A stretch of 64,000 bases of DNA from an uncultured Candidatus Melainabacteria bacterium (GTDB lineage: Bacteria; Cyanobacteriota; Vampirovibrionia; Gastranaerophilales; Gastranaerophilaceae). The DNA is taken from contig CATLFB010000001.1 in the NCBI GenBank assembly GCA_949927415.1, forward strand, positions 434,001 through 498,000, read 5' to 3'. How positions within the stretch are numbered: the stretch's first letter is position 1; each line of letters opens with the position of its first letter. This document shows, piece by piece, positions 57,469 to 64,000 of this stretch. The notes below the pieces were generated by a model that did not search any database, was not told the DNA's origin, and saw only the letters and a list, made by a program, of their open reading frames with translations. The position numbers and the translations under genes are program-made.

Positions 57469-58269
57469 TTAAAAAACTTCGCTCTCTGACGGGAATTTGC
57501 CGCTTTTAACATCAGTATCAAATCTTTTTGCACAATCCAGAATTAACCCTCTCATATCACCGTATTTTCTGGCGAATTTCGGAGTGAATTCGCTGTATTT
57601 ACCAAAAACATCGTCGCATACAAGCACCTGCGCATCGCAATATTTTCCGGCACCGCAGGAAATAGTCGGGATGGAAAGGTTTTCGGTTATATATTTCGCG
57701 CTTTTTTCAGGAACCATTTCCAACACTAAAGAAAATGCTCCGGCCGCTTGCAATTCTTTTGCCTGACGGAGAATTTCATCTGCGGCTTCCTGAGTTTTCC
57801 CTTGAATTTTGTAGCCGCCGAGAGTATTCAAAAACTGCGGAGTGAAACCAAGGTGTGCCATTACCGGAATTCCGGATTCGGTCAGTCTTTTTACAAGTGT
57901 CACGATATATTCGCTGTAACCCTCGATTTTTACAGCATTGGCATCAAGCTTAATCATTTCGCCACAATTTTGAATTGCAATAGAAACATCCGCATGATAG
58001 CTTAAAAACGGCATATCCGTCACGACCAGCGCTCTTTCAACACCTCTTGCAACTGCGCTTGTGAATATTTTCATCTCGTCAACCCCGACAGAATGGGTTG
58101 TTTCATATCCTAATGCTGTCATTGCAAGGCTGTCGCCGATTAAGATTACATCAATTCCGGCTTCGTCGATGTATTTCGCGGTTGAAAAATCGTATGCGGT
58201 CAGAACTGAAAATTTTTCGCCGGAAGATTTGATATTTTTCAGAGTGTTTACAGTAACCTTTTTAACCAT
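57469..58269 (-). CDS. panB: Ketopantoate hydroxymethyltransferase
   Basis: About 266 residues. VLTAYDFSTAKYIDEAGID, LIGDSLAMTALGYETTHSVGVDEM, DMPFLSYH, KIEGY and VLEMVPEK. The ATG overlaps the yvcK stop as TAATG, so translation is coupled. First step of pantothenate synthesis. A misread GTG or longer start at 58281 is unlikely. Confidence 0.96.
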   Translation of the reverse strand: MVKKVTVNTLKNIKSSGEKFSVLTAYDFSTAKYIDEAGIDVILIGDSLAMTALGYETTHSVGVDEMKIFTSAVARGVERALVVTDMPFLSYHADVSIAIQNCGEMIKLDANAVKIEGYSEYIVTLVKRLTESGIPVMAHLGFTPQFLNTLGGYKIQGKTQEAADEILRQAKELQAAGAFSLVLEMVPEKSAKYITENLSIPTISCGAGKYCDAQVLVCDDVFGKYSEFTPKFARKYGDMRGLILDCAKRFDTDVKSGKFPSESEVF

Positions 58270-59624
58270 TACACCGCACATTCTTTCCGGTGTTCTCTGT
58301 GCGGGAGGCGGGCTGTTTTGTCGAGTTTGTGTTCTTTTCTGAACCAGTAATAAATTGCGCGCGCTACACGGTTAGAACTGTGTCTTACAAGGCCTTCGCG
58401 GCTGTCTTCGATAAGTTTGCGCGGGAAGATTTTCACACCCAGTTTTTTGATATTTTCAAAATCGAGTTTTACAGGGTAAGAGCCTGCAAGTTCGTATTTT
58501 TTCGCAAGATTGCAGGGGATGAAATCATTCACAAGAACCGCATCAATTATATTTTTGCTGTTTGCATGCTGCATTAAAGCTTTAACATGGTCTGAAGTTG
58601 TGTAGTTATCGGTTTCGCCCGGTTGTGTCATTATATTGCAGACATAAATCTTTTTGGCGGGAGAATTTGCGATTTCCTGCGCAATTTCTTCAATTAGAAG
58701 GTTCGGAATTACGCTTGTATACAGGCTTCCCGGGCCAAGGATAATCAAATCAGCGTCTTTTATTGCCGCAATTACATCTTCAAGCGCGCGGCAACGGCCG
58801 GGGTCAGTGAAAAGTCGTTTAATTTTGCCATGGGCTTCGGGGATATTAGATTCGCCATGGATTATGCGGCCGTCTTCCATTTCGGCAACAAGTTTCATAT
58901 CATCAAGAGTTGAAGGCAGTACTCTGCCGCGGATTGAAAGTACATTAGATGATTCCTTAACCGCTCTGACCATATCGCCTGTTATTGCGCAAAGTGCCGT
59001 CAGGAAAAGGTTTCCGAAGCTGTGGCCTTCAAGCCCTTCGCCGGATTTAAAACGGTATTGGAAGAGTTTTGTAATCAAATTTTCATCATCAGCGAGTGCC
59101 GCAATACAGTTTCGGATATCGCCCGGTGGCAGGATTCCCATATCTTCGCGAAGCCTTCCGGAACTTCCGCCGTCATCGCCGACGGTTACGACGGCTGTGA
59201 TGTTATTTGTGATGTTTTTAATGCCTCTTAACAGCATTGAAAGTCCCGTGCCGCCGCCGACTGCAACGATTTTCGGACCGCGGTTGAGTTTGCGGCGTCT
59301 GTAAAGCGCTTCAAGCATTGTATTGTCGTCTTTTAACCCAAGCATTGAAAGGTTTGTTTTTTGCCAGCCTTTGAAGAATATTCCGGCCCCGAACATTACG
59401 ATTGCGAACGCTATCCATTCAGTTGAAACATTCATCGCAACTTTTTTGATAAATTGCATTGTATAAAATACCGGTTTGATATCACAAAGGATTAAAAAAC
59501 CTATTGTCATCATTGATGCGCCGAAAAATATCATTGCAAACCAGCGTTTTACCTGCAGTCCGGGCACAAGCCAGGCCGCATCTTTCGGCATTTTCATATT
59601 ATTTCTAAAATTCTTCATCACCAT
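58269..59624 (-). CDS. yvcK: YvcK/CofD-like protein with membrane anchor
   Basis: 451 residues. Two N-terminal membrane segments (WFAMIFFGASMMTIGFLIL and EWIAFAIVMFGAGIFF) precede the YvcK core: VAVGGGTGLSMLLRGIKN, TVGDDGGSSGRLRED, ILPPGDIRNCIAAL, GPGSLYTSVIPNLL. YvcK-type proteins bind UDP-sugars and affect cell-wall synthesis and carbon balance. The anchored form resembles cyanobacterial versions. Starts at 59624 or 59618. Confidence 0.93.
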   Translation of the reverse strand: MVMKNFRNNMKMPKDAAWLVPGLQVKRWFAMIFFGASMMTIGFLILCDIKPVFYTMQFIKKVAMNVSTEWIAFAIVMFGAGIFFKGWQKTNLSMLGLKDDNTMLEALYRRRKLNRGPKIVAVGGGTGLSMLLRGIKNITNNITAVVTVGDDGGSSGRLREDMGILPPGDIRNCIAALADDENLITKLFQYRFKSGEGLEGHSFGNLFLTALCAITGDMVRAVKESSNVLSIRGRVLPSTLDDMKLVAEMEDGRIIHGESNIPEAHGKIKRLFTDPGRCRALEDVIAAIKDADLIILGPGSLYTSVIPNLLIEEIAQEIANSPAKKIYVCNIMTQPGETDNYTTSDHVKALMQHANSKNIIDAVLVNDFIPCNLAKKYELAGSYPVKLDFENIKKLGVKIFPRKLIEDSREGLVRHSSNRVARAIYYWFRKEHKLDKTARLPHREHRKECAV

Positions 59625-59642
59625 TTATCCCTGATATTTAAT

Positions 59643-60446
59643 TTATTCAACCCAGCCTGACGCGTAGACATTTTTATAGTTTACCGGAACCGGAGTTATG
59701 ATTTTTTTAGCTTCCGAGGCTATTTCCAAAACATTTGAGACTTTGTTTGAAAAATGTATCGAATCTGCGTTTACAAAAGTTTTTCCGCCTTCGCGGTTTT
59801 GAACCTGTGAGAAGTTCAACAATGTTTTCAGGCGCCCGATGTTATCAAAAACGCTTTCGTTGTCTTTTGCGGAAAAATCAATTGTTCCGTCAACATTATA
59901 AGTCTTTTCAAGCATGATTTCCTGTGCAGTCGGAATATTTACAAATTCTCCTGCTTTTGCCGTAACATCTCCTGATGCTCCGTAATAGACAAGCCATTGT
60001 GAACATTTTTTGACAGCTTTTGCAATTGAGCAGGCAAAAGTGAAATCTTCAGCCGCCATTTTGTACATCGCGCCATGCGGACGAACATGTTCGATTTCCA
60101 TTTTAAAACTCTTTGCAAAAGACATTATTGCGCCAACCTGATAAAGAACCAGCGCTTCGATTTCATCTTCATCCAAATCCATTGCACGGTATCCGAATCC
60201 TTGAATATCATCGAATCCGATATGCGCTCCGACTACTACATTTTTTTCTTTTGCCGCTAGAAGTGCTTTTTGAATCGTCAAAGGATCGCCCGCATGAAAT
60301 CCGCATGAGATATTCACCGAACTCACGTAATCCAACAGTTCAAATTCCGAACTGTTTTTATATACGCCGAAACTTTGCGCGAGATCGCAGTTAAAATCTA
60401 TATTTTTAATTTGTTTTCTTTCAGGTTTTTCTATAATTTGCTGCAT
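59643..60446 (-). CDS. pxpA: 5-oxoprolinase subunit A (LamB/YcsF family)
   Basis: 267 residues. NFDCNLAQSFG-like start (IDFNCDLAQSFGVYK), NISCGFHAGDPLTIQKAL, VVVGAHIGFDD, EHVRPHGAMYKMA. PxpA usually works with PxpB and PxpC; neither is adjacent, so the activity may depend on distant genes or differ. Ends 18 bp before the yvcK start. Confidence 0.85.
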   Translation of the reverse strand: MQQIIEKPERKQIKNIDFNCDLAQSFGVYKNSSEFELLDYVSSVNISCGFHAGDPLTIQKALLAAKEKNVVVGAHIGFDDIQGFGYRAMDLDEDEIEALVLYQVGAIMSFAKSFKMEIEHVRPHGAMYKMAAEDFTFACSIAKAVKKCSQWLVYYGASGDVTAKAGEFVNIPTAQEIMLEKTYNVDGTIDFSAKDNESVFDNIGRLKTLLNFSQVQNREGGKTFVNADSIHFSNKVSNVLEIASEAKKIITPVPVNYKNVYASGWVE

Positions 60447-60601
60447 ATTTCCATTTCCGTTATCTACAAAGATTATTATACTAGTAAAATATTTAATTTG
60501 TACAATCTTTACATAATTTTAACCAAGTAAATAGTGAAGTAAAATTTTATTTCGCACATCGTGCGCCGTTTCTTTTGAGGCGCAGTTTAATTCTGCACTA
60601 A

Positions 60602-60631
60602 AAAAGCCTCTGCTAAACAGAGGCTTTTGGC
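60602..60631 (-). terminator. Terminator of rpsT
   Basis: AAAAGCCTCTG at 60602-60612, loop CTAAA, CAGAGGCTTTT at 60618-60628. Symmetric; serves rpsT. Confidence 0.8.
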
Positions 60632-60652
60632 ATTTTTTAAAAAATCAATTAA

Positions 60653-60922
60653 CTATTTTGCCTGGATTTTGTTTAATGCTTTAGTTAATCTTGATTTTTT
60701 TCTGGCAGCTGTATTTTTGTGCAAAACACCTTTTGATACAGCTTTGTCGCATAGCTGGTAAACTTTTGATAAAGCTGAATTTAAAGCTTCTTTGTCATCA
60801 GCTGTGCTAAGTTCAAGAACTTTTTTTACAGCAGTTTTGATTGAAGATTTCATTGCAACATTTCTCAATCTGTTTCTTTCTGCTACTAAAATTCTTTTTT
60901 TAGATGATTTAATATTTGCCAT
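60653..60922 (-). CDS. rpsT: 30S ribosomal protein S20
   Basis: 89 residues, MANIKSSKKRILVAERNRLRN, highly basic and helical, with the C-terminal RKKSRLTKALNKI. Single gene with its own terminator. Confidence 0.96.
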   Translation of the reverse strand: MANIKSSKKRILVAERNRLRNVAMKSSIKTAVKKVLELSTADDKEALNSALSKVYQLCDKAVSKGVLHKNTAARKKSRLTKALNKIQAK

Positions 60923-61268
60923 TTTATTTTGCCTTTCTGTTACTCTTACGCCTGATTAATGACTTCAGGCACATTTGAGGATGTGAGTATTTTTATAATT
61001 AATATAAAAACAACTTTATTGCAAGCCTTTTATTAAAAGATTTTAAGAAAAAACGAATTCGATTGCAGCTCTGAAAATTTTGAGGCAAAATTATTCAAAT
61101 CACAATACAAATAGTGTATAAAAGATATATAAAAAATAAACATTAACATTTGTAACAGTATTCACAAGAATTAATTCTATAGGATTATATTTTTTGCCCT
61201 TTTGTGGTATATATAAAAATTATAAAGTTGGATTATAGTTATATAATAATTCGCTTAAAGAGAAGATA
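60923..61268. other. AT-rich intergenic region
   Basis: 346 bp without a gene between divergent rpsT and the GH57 gene. It contains the likely promoters of both, with several TATAAT-like words near 61125, 61208 and 61245, but no convincing paired -35/-10 set was fixed. No repeat or RNA was recognised. Confidence 0.5.
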
Positions 61269-61280
61269 ATGGAGGCAAAA

Positions 61281-63005
61281 ATGTCAGTAGGACAATTCGT
61301 ATTTATGTTACACAGCCACCTTCCTTACTATAGAAAAGCCGGCATGTGGCCTTTCGGGGAAGAAAACCTTTATGAATGCATGGCGGAAACTTATGTTCCT
61401 TTACTCAATGCCATTTCCGAGCTTTATGATGAAGGTATTAAAGCAAAGCTTACGGTAGGCATTACGCCTATTTTGGCAGAACAGCTTAACGATGAACATC
61501 TTAAGCATGGTTTTGTTGAATATTTGGATTCAAGAATTGCTAAAGTTTCTAAAGATTTGGACAGATATCCGGATCCGAAAGTTCCGCATTCACAGCATTT
61601 AAAATATCTGGCTAAATACTATTACGATTGGTTCAACCATATTAAAGATTCATTTATTAACAAATATGGCATGGACTTGATTGCCCAGTTTAAAAAATAT
61701 CAAGACCTTGGATGTATCGAAATTACAACTTCCGGCGCAACCCATGGTTTTTCACCGCTTCTTGCAACTGACAGCAACCTGAATGCACAGTTCAAAATCG
61801 GTTCTGACACAACAAAAAGATTGTTCGGCAAAAAAGCTGACGGATGTTGGCTTCCTGAATGCGCTTACAGACAGGGCTATGAATATGTAGGAAAAGACGG
61901 TCAAAAACATTGGCGTCCTGCAATTGAAGTAACACTTCAAAACAATGACATTGAATATTTCTTCACAGAATCACATGTTATTGAAGGCGGAAATTCAATC
62001 GGAAACAGACGTGTAATCGGGGTTTACGGAAACATCGAATACATTCCGCTGCCTGAGCGCGAAGCAACCGGATATGACACATATTCGGCATACTGGCTTC
62101 CGGATGCACAGGTTGCGGTTATGGGAAGAAATGACAGAGCCGGTTATCAGGTATGGTCAGCGGCTGACGGATATCCGGGAGACGGATGTTTCAGAGAATT
62201 CCACAGAAAAGACTGCAATTCCGGTATGCATTACTGGAGAATAACGTCTTCCAAAACTGATTTAGGCGACAAAATGCTTTATGATCCGGTTTTGGCTCAA
62301 AATAAAATCAACGAAAACTCTGATCACTACACAACTTTGATTTACCATTTGCTGAACGATTACAAAATGGCTCACAATGGCAAAGAAGGTCTGGTAATGG
62401 TTTCATTTGACACAGAACTTTTTGGACACTGGTGGTTTGAGGGTGTTGAATTTATAAAACAGGTTATCAAGAAATTCAACCAGTATCTTCCTGAAGTAGA
62501 AAGAATGACAGCGGGTGAATATGTACATGCATATCCTCCGAAAGAAGCAATTCAGATTCCGGAAAGCTCATGGGGTCAAGGCGGACACTTCTACGTTTGG
62601 AACAACCATTTAACAGAATGGATGTGGCCGATAATCCATGCTTGCGAAAAAAGAATCAATGCGATTGCTGACAAATACTCTGAAATTCCGGAAGACAAAG
62701 TTTTCCACAGAGCATTAAATCAGCTGGCCAGAGAAAATCTGTTGCTGCAAAGTTCAGATTGGCCGTTTTTGATTACCACATGGCAGGCAAAAGATTATGC
62801 AACAGACAGGTTCAGAGAGCATGTCGAAAGATTTGAAAAAATCGCCGATATGATTGATTCCGGATGCATTGATGAGGGTGCACTGCAGGAAATCGAAAGT
62901 ATCGACAACTGCTTCCCGACAATTGATTACAGGGTTTACCAGTCAATTGAAGAAGGTGTAATCCCGCAGCAGTCTAAAAAACTTGCTCCGCTTTATGTGG
63001 ATTAA
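61281..63005 (+). CDS. GH57 family alpha-glucan branching/amylase-type enzyme
   Basis: About 574 residues from ATG 61281 (GGAGG 6 bases upstream; ATG 61269 overlaps that site). GH57 order: FMLHSHLPYYRKAGMWPFGEE, TVGITPILAEQL, TTSGATHGFSP, CWLPECAY (catalytic glutamate region), VSFDTELFGHWWFEGVEF (catalytic aspartate region) and W-rich tail. Resembles cyanobacterial 1,4-alpha-glucan branching enzymes of GH57. Single gene, followed by a terminator; no other glycogen gene is in the window. Confidence 0.9.
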   Translation: MSVGQFVFMLHSHLPYYRKAGMWPFGEENLYECMAETYVPLLNAISELYDEGIKAKLTVGITPILAEQLNDEHLKHGFVEYLDSRIAKVSKDLDRYPDPKVPHSQHLKYLAKYYYDWFNHIKDSFINKYGMDLIAQFKKYQDLGCIEITTSGATHGFSPLLATDSNLNAQFKIGSDTTKRLFGKKADGCWLPECAYRQGYEYVGKDGQKHWRPAIEVTLQNNDIEYFFTESHVIEGGNSIGNRRVIGVYGNIEYIPLPEREATGYDTYSAYWLPDAQVAVMGRNDRAGYQVWSAADGYPGDGCFREFHRKDCNSGMHYWRITSSKTDLGDKMLYDPVLAQNKINENSDHYTTLIYHLLNDYKMAHNGKEGLVMVSFDTELFGHWWFEGVEFIKQVIKKFNQYLPEVERMTAGEYVHAYPPKEAIQIPESSWGQGGHFYVWNNHLTEWMWPIIHACEKRINAIADKYSEIPEDKVFHRALNQLARENLLLQSSDWPFLITTWQAKDYATDRFREHVERFEKIADMIDSGCIDEGALQEIESIDNCFPTIDYRVYQSIEEGVIPQQSKKLAPLYVD

Positions 63006-63030
63006 GAAATAACAAAGGATAAACAGACAA

Positions 63031-63060
63031 AAAAACTCCGATAAAATCGGAGTTTTTTTA
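63031..63060 (+). terminator. Terminator of the GH57 gene
   Basis: ACTCCGAT at 63035-63042, loop AAA, ATCGGAGT at 63046-63053, then T7. Confidence 0.9.
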
Positions 63061-63144
63061 TGCTCTGCTCCGAAATGTAAAAAAATGTTAACTTTGTAGC
63101 AAAAAATTTTTTCAGCATTTTTTTAACATTCGAAAGGAGAATAT

Positions 63145-63630
63145 ATGCAAATAACTACAAATTATAATATGCCAAGTTCATACAAAATGACGTCAAATTC
63201 AACAAGACCGGTAAACACAAATTTACAAACAAAAAATATTGATACTGTTTCATTCAAAGGAAATAAAATTGGCGAACTAATAGATTTTGTGAACAAACAT
63301 TCAAAAATAATTCCGGCAGAAAAAGCAGGAAGCAATGATATTAATTTAACATTTTTTGGTGTGAGAAAAATTGGCGAACCGTCAGTTGAAAAATTCAAAG
63401 AACTTGCCTCGCCCATAAAAGAGATTCTAAATAAAACAAAAGAGGATGTTTCTTATATTAAACTTGGCCCGATTTTTGACAGTCAGGAAAAAGCCTTACA
63501 AACAATGGGGCTTGGTCACTTGATGGGAGAATGGGAAGTATTATCTCCTGATACGCTAATGGAATTTGCACCAAAAGGATTCAAAAACCATTTAGCAGGG
63601 CAGGGTTTGGTAACTATAAAAAATAAATAA
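63145..63630 (+). CDS. Unknown protein with N-terminal FxG motif
   Basis: 161 residues. A polar serine/asparagine/threonine-rich N-terminus of 35 residues ends IDTVSFKGNKIGE, the F-x-G motif shared with 6503 and 6994. The rest is globular, with no signal peptide or membrane helix. AAAGGAG precedes the ATG. Family not recognised. Confidence 0.65.
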   Translation: MQITTNYNMPSSYKMTSNSTRPVNTNLQTKNIDTVSFKGNKIGELIDFVNKHSKIIPAEKAGSNDINLTFFGVRKIGEPSVEKFKELASPIKEILNKTKEDVSYIKLGPIFDSQEKALQTMGLGHLMGEWEVLSPDTLMEFAPKGFKNHLAGQGLVTIKNK

Positions 63631-63817
63631 TTTTTGTCATAAGAGAATTCTTCGACAGTGTCTTATTATATCCCTCAGCCATGTTTAAGAACTTATTAAA
63701 ACTATTGATAAGTAAAGTTGAGCCGGAAATGTGGTAATGGACTAAAAATCAGTAATGGTATCCCGAACATAGTCATTATATTCATTGCAAGGCAAGAAAA
63801 AAGTTTAAAAGAAGTAC

Positions 63818-63846
63818 TTGATTTTTAAAATTCAGCATATTATAAT
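63818..63846 (+). promoter_or_regulatory. Promoter of tRNA-Asp
   Basis: TTGATT at 63818-63823, 17-base spacer, TATAAT at 63841-63846; 42 bases before the tRNA. A perfect hairpin GTCGGAA/TTCCGAC at 63854-63870 falls in the leader. The preceding 63631-63817 has no gene. Confidence 0.7.
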
Positions 63847-63888
63847 AAGACTTGTCGGAAGAGTTCCGACGATGACAAAAGAATTTAA

Positions 63889-63966
63889 GGGAGCGTAGCT
63901 CAGTTTGGTTAGAGCGCATGCCTGTCACGCATGAGGTCGCGAGTTCGAGCCTCGTCGTTCCCGCCA
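63889..63966 (+). tRNA. tRNA-Asp (GTC)
   Basis: 78 bases including an encoded CCA (63964-63966) and G73. Acceptor GGGAGCG pairs with CGTTCCC; anticodon loop has GTC. The TTCGAGCC T-loop is normal. tRNA-Trp in this window lacks an encoded CCA, so encoding is not uniform. Confidence 0.97.
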
Positions 63967-63977
63967 TTATTAAAATT

Positions 63978-64000
63978 AGCACCACAAGGTGCTTTTTTTA
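63978..64000 (+). terminator. Terminator of tRNA-Asp
   Basis: AGCACC at 63978-63983, loop ACAA, GGTGCT at 63988-63993, then T-run. Confidence 0.85.

Noticed and set aside
58654-59304. 216-codon plus-strand ORF opposite yvcK
   Set aside because: Long but antisense to a well-supported gene; composition is that of a shadow frame.

Overview
This window looks like a chromosome segment from a gut Vampirovibrionia ('Melainabacteria'), most likely order Gastranaerophilales. That assignment is inferred from gene content, not from a database search. Support comes from modest GC, a cyanobacteria-like gene set (membrane-anchored YvcK, GH57 branching enzyme, coiled-coil gene beside coaD, FtsB/FtsL-like division proteins) and many orphan type IV pseudopilin-like genes that share an almost invariant GFTLAEVLITLGIIGIVAAM-like N-terminus. 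No prophage, insertion sequence, CRISPR array or rRNA was seen.

Layout: 0-5.6 kb holds uvrA, a HTH regulator head-to-head with a pseudopilin, folP and a tiny AbrB-like gene. 5.7-16.1 kb is mainly lineage-specific: pseudopilin, two FxG-motif membrane proteins, a YhcC-type radical SAM protein, secreted proteins, cdd, a CtpA-like protease, a HExxH protein, a TPR protein and an FtsB-like protein. 16.3-21.2 kb runs on the plus strand: gltX, rsmH, ftsL-like and a degenerate HD-GYP protein. 21.7-27.7 kb is a minus-strand, overlapping murF-mraY-murD-ftsW-murG operon. 27.7-38.9 kb: rplU-rpmA, gyrB, metG, adk, map, an SMR transporter, and three pseudopilins, two of them with G-tracts that put them out of frame. 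38.9-42.1 kb: tmk, two unknown proteins and a repeat-rich intergenic region. 42.1-46.7 kb, minus strand: coaD, coiled-coil genes, rpmG, tRNA-Trp, secE, nusG, rplK, rplA. 46.9-53.5 kb: a subtilase broken by a stop codon, and a 1300-residue AddB/AddA-like double helicase coupled to a PD-(D/E)XK nuclease. 53.6-64 kb: rplJ-rplL, a panC/panB/yvcK/pxpA group, rpsT, a GH57 enzyme, an FxG-motif protein and tRNA-Asp.

Most novel signals: (1) five scattered pseudopilin genes with a constant head and variable body; two sit divergently beside HTH regulators and two carry poly-G tracts of 11 and 12 that look like phase-variable switches in the OFF frame; (2) a family of palindromic elements, one copy of which lies in frame inside uvrA, resembling Rickettsia palindromic elements; (3) a fused AddB-AddA-like helicase with a separate Fe-S nuclease that itself has an unusual insertion; (4) paired 5' leaders of rplK and rplA that resemble each other; (5) a three-unit diverged repeat array near 40.2-40.8 kb.
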